This document shows positions 17,153-24,685 of a stretch of 64,000 nt of DNA, one piece after another. The first letter of the stretch is position 1, and the number at the start of each line of letters is the position of its first letter. The position numbers and the translations under genes were made by a program. Under the pieces are notes generated by a model. The model was not told the origin of the DNA, did no database searches, and saw only the letters and a program-made list of their open reading frames with translations. This stretch comes from Paracidovorax valerianellae (GTDB lineage: Bacteria; Pseudomonadota; Gammaproteobacteria; Burkholderiales; Burkholderiaceae_C), in contig NZ_FMZC01000012.1 of the NCBI RefSeq assembly GCF_900102625.1, forward strand, positions 1 through 64,000, read 5' to 3'.

Positions 17153-18004
17153 ATGACTTTTCCCAGGCCCTTGCCCGCGCCTTTGCATCCAGCCGCCCGG
17201 CGCTTTTTTGCTCGCTTAGCCTTCTTCATCGCACTTGCCGCCTTTTCGCAAGGCGCTTGGGCCATGCAGATTTTTGTCAAAACCCTGACGGGCAAAACCA
17301 TCTCGTTGGATGTCGAGCCCAGCGACTCGATTGAGAACGTGAAGGCGAAGATTCAGGACAAGGAAGGCATTCCTCCTGAACAGCAGCGTCTGATTTTTGC
17401 GGGCAAGCGTTTGGAGGATGGGCGAACGCTGTCGGACTACAACATCCAGAAAGAGTCCACGCTCCATCTCATGTTGCTACTTCCTGGTGTCGAGGATGAA
17501 TTCACCGGCGCTTCTCCCTCCGGAGCAGGGCAAATCACCGCATCGTTGACAGGCGTCGCCGGTTGCACCTTCGACACCGCGCAGACAGCTTTTGAAGTGC
17601 CCGCCAACGGCCCGGCCGGCGCGCAGTTCCCCCAGGGCGTCTTTCGCTTTCGGGCCACCACCTGTGCGGGAAGGATCACGGTCACGCTGAAATATCCGCA
17701 AGCGCTGGCAGCCGGCAGTCGCTTCATGAAGTACGGCCCTCGGACTGCGGGAGCCGCGCAGTCGGAATGGTTCGAATGGCCAGGCGCGCAGATCAATGGC
17801 GATACGGTGATCTTCGAAATCGAGGACAACGGGCCCGGCGACTCAGATCCCGCAACCGGCACCCTGTCTGATCCAGGAGGTCCCGCGGTGATGGCAGCGC
17901 CTCCGGTGAGCGCAGCGGCGATTCCGACCCTGTCGCAAATGGGCCTTGCCATGCTGACCGCACTGTTCGCGCTATTTGCCTGGCGTCGGCAGCGTGTCTC
18001 TTGA
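17153..18004 (+). CDS. Exported ubiquitin fused to a choice-of-anchor-U-like domain with IPTL-CTERM tail
   Basis: 283 residues in four parts. Residues 1-37: signal peptide (basic RRFFAR, hydrophobic [10 protein letters not shown], cleavage site AWA). Residues 38-113: ubiquitin, starting exactly at ubiquitin Met1. By eye it differs from animal ubiquitin at nine of 76 positions (T14S, E16D, T22S, D39E, Q49R, V70M, R72L, R74P, G76V). All seven lysines, Leu8 and Ile44 are kept. Residues about 114-250: a domain I match to the choice-of-anchor-U family ([22 protein letters not shown]) with Cys138 and Cys171, possibly a disulfide. Residues 257-283: IPTLSQMG, a membrane helix and a basic end, an IPTL-CTERM signal for exosortase processing. 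The loss of the terminal Gly-Gly argues against conjugation. The ubiquitin segment is 118/228 GC, against 117/180 in the next domain. Function unknown; export and surface sorting are inferred. Confidence 0.93.
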   Translation: MTFPRPLPAPLHPAARRFFARLAFFIALAAFSQGAWAMQIFVKTLTGKTISLDVEPSDSIENVKAKIQDKEGIPPEQQRLIFAGKRLEDGRTLSDYNIQKESTLHLMLLLPGVEDEFTGASPSGAGQITASLTGVAGCTFDTAQTAFEVPANGPAGAQFPQGVFRFRATTCAGRITVTLKYPQALAAGSRFMKYGPRTAGAAQSEWFEWPGAQINGDTVIFEIEDNGPGDSDPATGTLSDPGGPAVMAAPPVSAAAIPTLSQMGLAMLTALFALFAWRRQRVS

Positions 18005-18044
18005 TTGGTAGCGCCTGACCCGCCGGCAGCCCTTCGAGATCGAA

Positions 18045-18087
18045 AAGCAAAAGGCCCGCAGCGTCATGCATGCGGGCCTTTTTGCTT
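18045..18087. terminator. Bidirectional terminator between convergent IPTL-CTERM genes
   Basis: Stem AAGGCCCGCA/TGCGGGCCTT, extended outward by AAGCAAA on one side and TTTTGCTT on the other, giving T runs in both directions. It serves both the ubiquitin gene and the convergent gene ending at 18102. Confidence 0.85.
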
Positions 18088-18101
18088 TCAAGCTGCTTGC
18101 A

Positions 18102-19241
18102 TCAATGCCGGCGGCGGGTACTCGCAATACCGAACAGTGCCAGCAGCCCGGACATGAAAATCAGTCCCCACTCCGACAGCGTCGGAATGGCGGCGGGCGA
18201 AGGTGCCACGACAGGGGGTGCGGCAACGCTGATCGAAACGGTCGCGCTCGAGCAGACGGGCGTCGGGTTGGATTGCGAAGCCACGGTGCAGACCGCGTAG
18301 GTGAACGAGTCGTTTCCGGTGAAGCCCGCATTGGGCGTATAGGTGACACTTCCGTCCGCATTGAAAACCACCACGCCATTCTGCGCTGACACCGCCGCCT
18401 GGCTCGGCTTGCCGAGGGCTGCGGTGGCTGGAGAGGAGGATGCATCGTTGGTCAGCACATTGATGACCACGGGCTGTCCTGGCGTCGTGGAGCCGCTGTC
18501 GTCGGTGGCATTCACGGTCGGGACCGACGTGGTGGAGCAAGGGGCAACGAGCGCCTGAGCGCCGGCTTCTTCCTGGACCGAAATATCGTCAAAGAAGAGA
18601 TCGTTGCCGCTCACCACTGGGGAATTGTTGCGCAGGCTCACTGCGTACTGGCGTGTCGAACAAGCATCCGTGGTGAATGACCACGCAAGCCGCGTCCATT
18701 GGCCGGCCCCTGTGGCTCCCGTCGTCGTGAAGTTGGGGGACTGCGCCAAGCCTGCGGAGTCGTTCGGTTCCCGAAGCTCGAGAGACAGATCGGTCGGGCC
18801 GGCAACGATGTATCGCCAGACGGAGAAGGTGTAGGTCTTGCCGCCTTCCAGAGATACCACGCGGCGGTAAAGCGCATTCGCGACGTTGCCGGCGTTCACA
18901 ACCAGTACCGCGCCATTGTTTCCGGTGTGGTCGCGAAGATTGGCGGCAGGGCCGGTCGCATTATTCGCCCACCACTGTCCGCCGCCGGTGGGAATCACCT
19001 GGCTGGGATTGATAACCGTGTACGTTCCGTCATCCACCAGCTTTTCTTGAGGGGTGCCGGCGGGATTGGCGAACCGATAGAAGCTCACTGCGCCTGCCGC
19101 AGTGAATTGCGGCACGTAGAGCGAGGGTTGTCGCGTTGTCGTACTGCCGAACGTTTCTGTGAACGATTGGGCTTGGGCGACTCCCAAGGACGAGAAGAGC
19201 GCGAGCGCACAAACGGTTCGAAGGCCACGGCCTGTAATCAT
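18102..19241 (-). CDS. IPTL-CTERM surface protein with Ig-like/cadherin-like repeat
   Basis: 379 residues. Signal peptide (cleavage near AQAQS, residue 24). A beta-rich N-terminal region reads like a carbohydrate-binding or jelly-roll module (QWWANNATGPAANLRDHTGN, TYTFSVWRYIVAG, LFFDDISV). Then comes an Ig-like domain with VINVLTND and FTGNDSFTYAVC. The C terminus has IPTLSEWG, a membrane helix and RRRH: a canonical IPTL-CTERM signal processed by a dedicated exosortase that is not in this window. It is convergent with the ubiquitin gene, which carries the same class of sorting tail; shared processing is likely, joint function is only a guess. Confidence 0.85.
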   Translation of the reverse strand: MITGRGLRTVCALALFSSLGVAQAQSFTETFGSTTTRQPSLYVPQFTAAGAVSFYRFANPAGTPQEKLVDDGTYTVINPSQVIPTGGGQWWANNATGPAANLRDHTGNNGAVLVVNAGNVANALYRRVVSLEGGKTYTFSVWRYIVAGPTDLSLELREPNDSAGLAQSPNFTTTGATGAGQWTRLAWSFTTDACSTRQYAVSLRNNSPVVSGNDLFFDDISVQEEAGAQALVAPCSTTSVPTVNATDDSGSTTPGQPVVINVLTNDASSSPATAALGKPSQAAVSAQNGVVVFNADGSVTYTPNAGFTGNDSFTYAVCTVASQSNPTPVCSSATVSISVAAPPVVAPSPAAIPTLSEWGLIFMSGLLALFGIASTRRRH

Positions 19242-19781
19242 TGGGTCACCGGATCTTTGGATTCAACAGACGCGCGATGCTAGTGACCGTGGCTGGCAAA
19301 CACGCGCAGGACACAATTGTTCAAAATGCCGTTGCATTGCCGCGACTGAGGCGTGGCAGTCAGCATCAGGAATATCGATTGGTCTGGAGAGGACTGCGAA
19401 CTGATTGCAGGAGCAACCGACAAAGTCTTGAGGAAGCAGCCCTTTGCATTGGGGCAAATTCAATGAACGGATGAAGCGCACTGAATATCCGGAGACAGCC
19501 GCGAAGCACAGCCGCTTGGTTAGTGCGAACGCTCTGGCCTTCATCTCGGCGTGAACGAACGCCAGAAAAAAGGCAGCCCGCACGAGGCGGGCTGAAACTT
19601 GCTCAAGAGCAAGAAAGGGAGGTGTCGACAGGGAGTGTCGACAGGGCGATCTTAGGCGCGGATGAAGGGCATCTCGTCCCGCTGAGCGGAAAGTGGCGCA
19701 TTGATGACAGTGCGCCGCGCCCGCAAGAGCCGGCGCTTTCAACGCGCGGCATCAACCCTTCGGCCCACGTGTTCGTTGGAC
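19242..19781. other. Intergenic region with one terminator
   Basis: About 540 bases. The only supported element is a minus-strand terminator at 19565-19594. A 28-codon minus-strand frame ending near 19650 has no start codon and was not called. The left part holds the promoter region of the IPTL-CTERM gene, without a recognisable consensus. Confidence 0.45.
19565..19594 (-). terminator. Terminator for the small minus-strand operon
   Basis: Stem CAGCCCGC/GCGGGCTG followed, on the minus strand, by six T. It lies downstream of the genes at 19782-20135 on the same strand. Confidence 0.75.
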
Positions 19782-19946
19782 TCAGGAGACCTGTCGAGCC
19801 GGCGCATCGGAATGGCTCAGCTGAACCCGGGCTTCGTCCGCTTGCTGCCATTGCAATGTCGGCTTGTGGTCCGCCACTTCGTCGAGCGGCTCGGGCATGC
19901 AGACTTGGCGCAGGTCCGCCATTTTTCCGATCGGTTCTTCCCACAT
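19782..19946 (-). CDS. 54-residue hypothetical protein
   Basis: Small acidic, hydrophilic protein beginning MWEEPIGKMADLRQVCMP and ending SHSDAPARQVS. The ribosome-binding site GGAGATGAGC sits directly before the ATG, and the gene starts 12 bases after the DUF3606-like gene on the same strand, so the two are probably co-translated. No family recognised. Confidence 0.55.
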   Translation of the reverse strand: MWEEPIGKMADLRQVCMPEPLDEVADHKPTLQWQQADEARVQLSHSDAPARQVS

Positions 19947-19958
19947 GCTCATCTCCGC

Positions 19959-20135
19959 CTAACGGTTTGCGAGGTACGAACGCACGGCCTGGGCCGAGTT
20001 GCCGACCGCTTTCACGGCAGCGCGCAACTCTTCCTCGGTGCAATTCAGGGACCGCATCCAGTCGCGTATTTCGTAGTCTTCGGAGAGGCTGATGAGCCTG
20101 CGGTCTTCGGCGGTTTTCGTGGCGTCGTCCGGCAT
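19959..20135 (-). CDS. DUF3606-like small protein
   Basis: 58 residues: starts MPDDATKTAEDRRLISLSED, then EIRDWMRSLNCTEEELRAAV and ends AVRSYLANR. The layout matches the DUF3606 family, small soluble helical proteins of unknown function common in proteobacteria and often found among stress-related genes. The ATG at 20135 has AGGAG seven bases upstream; the longer open frame is rejected. Confidence 0.75.
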   Translation of the reverse strand: MPDDATKTAEDRRLISLSEDYEIRDWMRSLNCTEEELRAAVKAVGNSAQAVRSYLANR

Positions 20136-20256
20136 CGCTTGCTCCTGGTAAAAAATTGAGAGCGCCCATCCTAGGACTGGCGTGTGACGCACCTGCGTAG
20201 GACGATTGCGGCAGGACAGCCGTGGACGCAATGCCACACGGTGCCCTGCATCGTGC

Positions 20257-20538
20257 TCAGGGTCGGCGCTGCGGTGTCAACTGGATGGTGCCGATGCCTT
20301 GTGGCGGCGTTTGTGGAGTCAGCCAATGGATCCACAGGCCGCGAAGCCACGCGCCCATGTACAGAACGCTCACGGCGAAGATGCCCCATTGCCCGGCCTT
20401 CCAGCTGGCGTAGAACCAGAATGGCTGGCCCAGCAGGCCGAAAACGCACGCCCAGCGGCGCCGTTCTTCGTGCCGCGACTGCGAGAGCCAGGCAGCCGCG
20501 GCCCCCAGCAAGGCGATGGCGATTTGATCGAGGCCCAT
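20257..20538 (-). CDS. Small membrane protein of unknown function
   Basis: 93 residues with about three hydrophobic segments (IAIALLGAAAAWLS, CVFGLLGQPFWFYAS, GIFAVSVLYMGAWLRGLWIHW) separated by an RHEERRR loop. The start is uncertain: an ATG at 20538 has no good ribosome-binding site, while a TTG at 20574, just after the stop of the upstream gene, is possible. It lies 43 bases downstream of the gene at 20582 and is probably co-transcribed with it. Confidence 0.6.
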   Translation of the reverse strand: MGLDQIAIALLGAAAAWLSQSRHEERRRWACVFGLLGQPFWFYASWKAGQWGIFAVSVLYMGAWLRGLWIHWLTPQTPPQGIGTIQLTPQRRP

Positions 20539-20581
20539 GGGCGGGACGGCGTCTGTGAAGAGGTCGGGCAGCAACGACGAT

Positions 20582-20893
20582 TCACCCAACCAGGTGCACG
20601 TCGAAATACGCGCCCTCGGCTTCGCCCAAACCCTGGAACGCCGCCTGGCGCGCCGTGGTGCTGGCCTTTCCCCAATGCCGGAGCAGCGCAAGGTCTGCGG
20701 GCGGAACGACCTCGGGCGGGGATTCTTCCAGGCTGCGCAAGGTGTCGAGTGCCGCGGCGACCTGGGCGGCGGAGCCGAACGCTTTGTCCAGTGCCTTGGC
20801 GTAACGCCGTTCCGCCCCGGCGCGCTCGCGTTCGGGCAGGGCTTCGGGGTAGTCGCGCAGGGTGACGGTGTAGGTGAGTTCTTCCGTTTCCAT
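20582..20893 (-). CDS. Hypothetical protein
   Basis: 103 residues, soluble, unrecognised. It begins METEELTYTVTLRDYPEAL and is charged and helical throughout (ERERAGAERRYAKALDKAF). The ATG at 20893 has GGAG seven bases before it, preferred over the upstream ATG at 20950. It is divergent from the gene at 21047. Confidence 0.65.
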   Translation of the reverse strand: METEELTYTVTLRDYPEALPERERAGAERRYAKALDKAFGSAAQVAAALDTLRSLEESPPEVVPPADLALLRHWGKASTTARQAAFQGLGEAEGAYFDVHLVG

Positions 20894-21046
20894 CGAGTGC
20901 TCCGTTGGTTGATGCTGTATGAATTTACAGTATTTTTGCACCAAGTCCATCAGGGTTTTCGGCGTTTAAGGTTCCAAAGCACTGGTCCTACACCCATGAT
21001 GTGATGCTGAGCCTAGGCTGACAGCTTCCTTTTCAGGAGCGAAAAA

Positions 21047-21406
21047 ATGGCACACGACAAATTGACGCCCGAGCAGGATCGCCAGCGCGACCAGGGCCAC
21101 TTCAACATTTATGGAATGCGGAACGATCCACGCGACAGCGGCGTGGTGGACGGTGAAAACCGTGGCGATGGCGGCAGTGCCCGGCGTTTCGGATCGAGTG
21201 GCGACGAATCCACCTACGCCAACCGTGCTCCGGAAGATCCGGTGCACGAACATCCCACCGGCCCGATTGCCGCTGTGGATGCTTCGGGTTCCGCGCGCGG
21301 CCTCGGCCTGGATTACGGCGGCGACGCCCACAAGGAGCCCCGGCTGTCATCGCGCCAGGGCGCCGAAGTGATCGGCGAACTCGACAACCGGAAAAAGACG
21401 GAATAG
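21047..21406 (+). CDS. Hydrophilic hypothetical protein
   Basis: 119 residues, rich in Gly, Asp, Arg and Glu with no hydrophobic segment, probably disordered. It begins MAHDKLTPEQDRQRDQGHFN and has a good CAGGAG ribosome-binding site seven bases upstream. Composition resembles small stress-related proteins of Comamonadaceae, but no family can be named. Confidence 0.65.
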   Translation: MAHDKLTPEQDRQRDQGHFNIYGMRNDPRDSGVVDGENRGDGGSARRFGSSGDESTYANRAPEDPVHEHPTGPIAAVDASGSARGLGLDYGGDAHKEPRLSSRQGAEVIGELDNRKKTE

Positions 21407-21527
21407 GCATCGGGCCACGCCATCCGGGAGTCATCTCAATGGCCGTGCTCGGTGTGCATCTGTGTCAGGTGCTCCGCGACGATTGCCCGATTCCACTGAT
21501 CCCAAAGTTTCAACCAAAGGTCCATCG

Positions 21528-21683
21528 ATGCTCGCATCTTCCGTCCCCGTTCCCAATCCGACCAACCCGCAGCTTCCCTCAGACACGCCGCCCCAGCCTG
21601 CGTGGCTGCCTGTGCCTCCGGTGGAAGAGCCGCCGCCGGGCGATGGTGACCGGCCGGTACAAGAGCCGCCACCGCACCACTGA
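21528..21683 (+). CDS. Small proline-rich hypothetical protein
   Basis: 51 residues with a strongly proline-rich tail (PVPPVEEPPPGDGDRP, EPPPHH). An AAAGG lies about nine bases before the ATG. The opposite strand (21436-21729) carries a 97-codon frame whose last third (MDLWLKLWDQWNRAIVAEHL) also looks protein-like and has a purine-rich stretch before an internal ATG. One of the two is probably real; I favour the plus strand only slightly. Confidence 0.4.
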   Translation: MLASSVPVPNPTNPQLPSDTPPQPAWLPVPPVEEPPPGDGDRPVQEPPPHH

Positions 21684-21701
21684 GCGATCGATCGTTCCAA
21701 G

Positions 21702-21758
21702 CGAAATAGGCCGCCACCGCAGTATCCATGGCATTGTTTGCTATTAATAATATAGCAA
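21702..21758 (+). repeat. Short interspersed repeat, copy 1 (conserved block plus palindrome)
   Basis: A 22-base block at 21702-21723 is identical to 28071-28092. It is followed in both places by a palindrome, here GCTATTAATAATATAGC (21740-21756). The pair brackets the LysR-to-hydrolase module in the same orientation. Confidence 0.8.
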
Positions 21759-21789
21759 TGCTTTTAGCCCACGGGGTGGCTGTGTGGCC

Positions 21790-22692
21790 TCAGGGGCGGT
21801 GTTCCATCACCAGTGCGTACATGGCCTGGGCCGCCACCGAAAGGCTGCGGTCCCGGCGCCGCACGAGGTAGATCTGCCGCGTCAGCCCCGGTAGCGACAA
21901 CGGGCGCGTGACCAGGCCGGGCTGGTCGAAGTGAAAGAGCGTGAGCGTCGGCACCACGCTGATGCCCAGGCCGGCACGCACCATTCCCATCACCGTGGCG
22001 AGTTGCTCCACCTCCATGAGCGTGTTCATCGCCTGCGGATGCAATGCGGCCTCCAGGTACTGCCGGACGCTGCTGGTGCGCGCCAGATGCACGAACGGGT
22101 AGGCGGCCAGATCGGCAGGCTGCAGGCCGGCCGTTTTCGTGCCGCCGCGCCGGCGACGCGCCAGCGGATGGTCAGCACGGCACACCAGGTGAAAGCCATC
22201 GCTGCTGAAGGGCTCCGCCTGCAGTTCCGGCGTGTCGGCGCGGATGGCGGCCAGTGCGAAGTCGGCCTTGCCAGTGGCCACGCGTTCGATGCACGGTTCC
22301 GACAACACGTCGGCAATGTCGAGCTCGATGCCTGGGTGTGCCGCCCGGTACGCGGCCAGCACGCCGGGCAGCCAGCCTGCGGCCAGGGAGGGCAGCAGCG
22401 CAATCGCCACACGGCCCCGTCGCAACGTGGCCGTGTCGTGAACGGCGGCGAAGGCGCTGTCGATCTCGGCGCGTATCCGCCGGGCGGACTCCAGAAAATT
22501 CTCGCCATCGGCGGTCAGGTCCACGTGGCGGGTGCTGCGGTCGAAAAGCCGCAGACCGATCGCGTCTTCCAGCGTTCGGATGAGGGCGCTGAAGGCGGGC
22601 TGCGACAGGTGGCAGTGCGCAGCCGCCCGCGTAAAGCTGCGCTGTCCGGCGAGCGCCAGAAAAGCATCGAGTTGGCGGGTCGATATATTCAT
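21790..22692 (-). CDS. LysR family transcriptional regulator
   Basis: 300 residues. N-terminal winged HTH (STRQLDAFLALAGQRSFTRA, then HLSQPAFSALIRTLEDAIG) and a periplasmic-binding-protein-like effector domain. It is transcribed divergently from the AtuA-like gene, 81 bases away, the usual arrangement for a LysR regulator and its target operon. The intergenic AT-rich segment (22693-22740) is the likely operator; an exact T-N11-A site was not assigned. Confidence 0.92.
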   Translation of the reverse strand: MNISTRQLDAFLALAGQRSFTRAAAHCHLSQPAFSALIRTLEDAIGLRLFDRSTRHVDLTADGENFLESARRIRAEIDSAFAAVHDTATLRRGRVAIALLPSLAAGWLPGVLAAYRAAHPGIELDIADVLSEPCIERVATGKADFALAAIRADTPELQAEPFSSDGFHLVCRADHPLARRRRGGTKTAGLQPADLAAYPFVHLARTSSVRQYLEAALHPQAMNTLMEVEQLATVMGMVRAGLGISVVPTLTLFHFDQPGLVTRPLSLPGLTRQIYLVRRRDRSLSVAAQAMYALVMEHRP

Positions 22693-22773
22693 TGAAGATT
22701 TGGATGAATTGATCCTGATTATCTATTTCACAGAATAACGCGTGCGCCCTACATTGGCCGGCAGGAGACAAAC

Positions 22774-24135
22774 ATGGCCCCCCATAAAAACCTGCTGGTC
22801 GGCTGTGCCGCCGGCTTTTCGGGCGACCGCACCGATGCCGCCGCGCCCGTGGTACAGGCGCTGATCGCCAGCGGCCAGCCGTCGGTGCTGATTTTCGAGA
22901 CACTGGCCGAGCGCACGTTGGCGCTGGCCCAACTGGCCCGGCGCGCCGATCCCGACGCGGGCTACGAGCCGCTGCTGGACGACCTGCTTCGCCCCGTGCT
23001 GGCGCAATGCCTGCAACACCGCGTCCGCATCGTGAGCAATTTCGGCGCGGCCAATCCGCTCGGTGCCGCGCGCCGCATCCACCAGTTGGCCGAATCGCTG
23101 GGCGCCCGCCGGCCGCGCATCGCCGTGGTGCAGGGCGACGACCTGAGCGGAGCGGAGCACCGCGCCGTGCTTGCGGGCGCGCTGGGCGCCGCCATGCCGA
23201 CCGACCCCATCGTGAGCGCCAATGCCTACATCGGCGCGCAGCCGATTGCCGAGGCGCTGCGTGCGGGCGCCGACATCGTGGTGTGCGGCCGCGTGGCCGA
23301 TCCGTCGCTGGTACTCGGGCCTGCGCTCGCGCACTTCGGCTGGGCGCTGGACGACTGGGACCGCCTGGCCCGCGCGACCATGGCCGGGCACCTGCTCGAA
23401 TGCGGCGCACACGTCACGGGCGGGTATTTCGCCGACCCGGGCTACAAGGATGTGCCGGGCATGGCGCAGTTGGGCTATCCCATCGCGGAGATCGACGCGG
23501 ACGGCCATTGCACCATCGGCAAGCCCGCAGGCACCGGCGGGCGCATCGACGAGCGCACGGTGAAAGAGCAATTGCTGTACGAGTTGCACGACCCGGCCGC
23601 TTACCTCACGCCTGACGTGGTGGCCGACATCACCACCGCCTGCGTGCTGCCTGCGGGCACCGACCGCGTTCGGCTGGAGGGGGTGAGCGGGCACGCGCGC
23701 CCGCCGTCGCTCAAGGTGAACGTGTGCTTCGAATCCGGTTGGTTCGCCGAAGGCGAAATCTCCTACGCCGGTGCGCGGGCCGGGGCCCGCGCGCGGCTGG
23801 CGGGCGAGGTGCTGCGCGAGCGGCTGGCCGGCATCGCGCCGTTGCGCATTGACCTGATCGGCGTGACCAGCGTGTTCGGCGACGACGCCGGTCGCTGGCT
23901 AGACGTGCCGTCGGCATTCGACGCCGCCGAAGCGCGCGATGTGCGCCTTCGCGTGGCGCTGCAGCACCGCGACCACGCGAGCGCCCAGCGCCTGGTGCGC
24001 GAAGTGACGGCGCTGTACTGCTGCGGCCCGGCTGGCGGCGGCGGCGTGCGCACCGCGATGCGGCCGCGCCTGGGCACCGTGTCGTGCCTGGTGCCGCGCG
24101 AGGCCGTGGCCGTGCGCCACGTGATGCTGGATTGA
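22774..24135 (+). CDS. AtuA family (DUF1446) protein
   Basis: 453 residues. It matches the DUF1446/AtuA family, named for acyclic terpene utilisation but of unknown biochemistry. Family-like blocks include GCAAGFSGDRTDAAAPVV at the start, NFGAANPLGAARRIH, VVCGRVADPSLVLGP, CGAHVTGGYFADPG and GPAGGGGVRTAMRPR. No signal peptide. It is followed by a short AtuA-related gene, as is common for this family. The likely substrate is an organic acid or terpenoid CoA intermediate; not determinable here. Confidence 0.85.
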   Translation: MAPHKNLLVGCAAGFSGDRTDAAAPVVQALIASGQPSVLIFETLAERTLALAQLARRADPDAGYEPLLDDLLRPVLAQCLQHRVRIVSNFGAANPLGAARRIHQLAESLGARRPRIAVVQGDDLSGAEHRAVLAGALGAAMPTDPIVSANAYIGAQPIAEALRAGADIVVCGRVADPSLVLGPALAHFGWALDDWDRLARATMAGHLLECGAHVTGGYFADPGYKDVPGMAQLGYPIAEIDADGHCTIGKPAGTGGRIDERTVKEQLLYELHDPAAYLTPDVVADITTACVLPAGTDRVRLEGVSGHARPPSLKVNVCFESGWFAEGEISYAGARAGARARLAGEVLRERLAGIAPLRIDLIGVTSVFGDDAGRWLDVPSAFDAAEARDVRLRVALQHRDHASAQRLVREVTALYCCGPAGGGGVRTAMRPRLGTVSCLVPREAVAVRHVMLD

Positions 24136-24158
24136 TGCCCGAGCGCGAGGAACCCGCC

Positions 24159-24572
24159 ATGACCACCGATTTTTCTTCTGCCGTACCCTCCGCACCCTCC
24201 GTACCCGCTGCCGGCTCGCTGACCGTGCCCCTGTACCGCCTGGCGCACAGCCGCACGGGCGACAAGGGCAACCGCTCCAACATCAGCGTGATCGCCTGGC
24301 ACCCCGCGCTGTGGGAGGTGTTGACCGCCCAGGTCACCGAGGCTGCCGTGGCGCGCCAGTTCGTGCTGCGCCGGCCCAGCCGTGTGGCGCGCTACCTGCT
24401 GCCGAATCTGCATGCGATGAACTTCGTCATCGACGACGTGCTGGACGGGGGCGTGAACGATGCCCTCAACCTGGACAGCCACGGCAAGGCGCTGTCGTTC
24501 CTGCTGCTCGATCTGCCCGTTGAAGTGCCTGCTGCGCTGGCAGAGCACCTGGCGGGGCCGCGTCACGGATAA
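24159..24572 (+). CDS. AtuA-related small protein
   Basis: 137 residues. The core RLAHSRTGDKGNRSNISVIA followed by LPNLHAMNFVIDDVLDGG marks the short AtuA-associated family that normally accompanies or is fused to AtuA/DUF1446 proteins. The ATG at 24159 follows a GAGG; a second ATG at 24135 overlapping the upstream stop is an alternative. An Ala/Ser/Pro-rich stretch of about 20 residues precedes the conserved core. Confidence 0.8.
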   Translation: MTTDFSSAVPSAPSVPAAGSLTVPLYRLAHSRTGDKGNRSNISVIAWHPALWEVLTAQVTEAAVARQFVLRRPSRVARYLLPNLHAMNFVIDDVLDGGVNDALNLDSHGKALSFLLLDLPVEVPAALAEHLAGPRHG

Positions 24573-24685
24573 CGCCGCCTCGCCATTCATTGCCTGTCAT
24601 CACCTGTCATCGCCTGTCAGGCGTGCCGAGACAGCCCCTGCAGGTCCTTTCGATTCCCTATTTTCATAACCACACAGGAGACAAC

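Noticed and set aside
17153-18004. Ubiquitin as eukaryotic contamination
   Set aside because: Signal peptide, ubiquitin, bacterial anchor domain and IPTL-CTERM tail are in one continuous frame flanked by bacterial genes, so contamination would require an improbable in-frame chimera.
19610-19660. 28-codon minus-strand frame ending in MPFIRA
   Set aside because: Immediately preceded by a stop with no start codon available.
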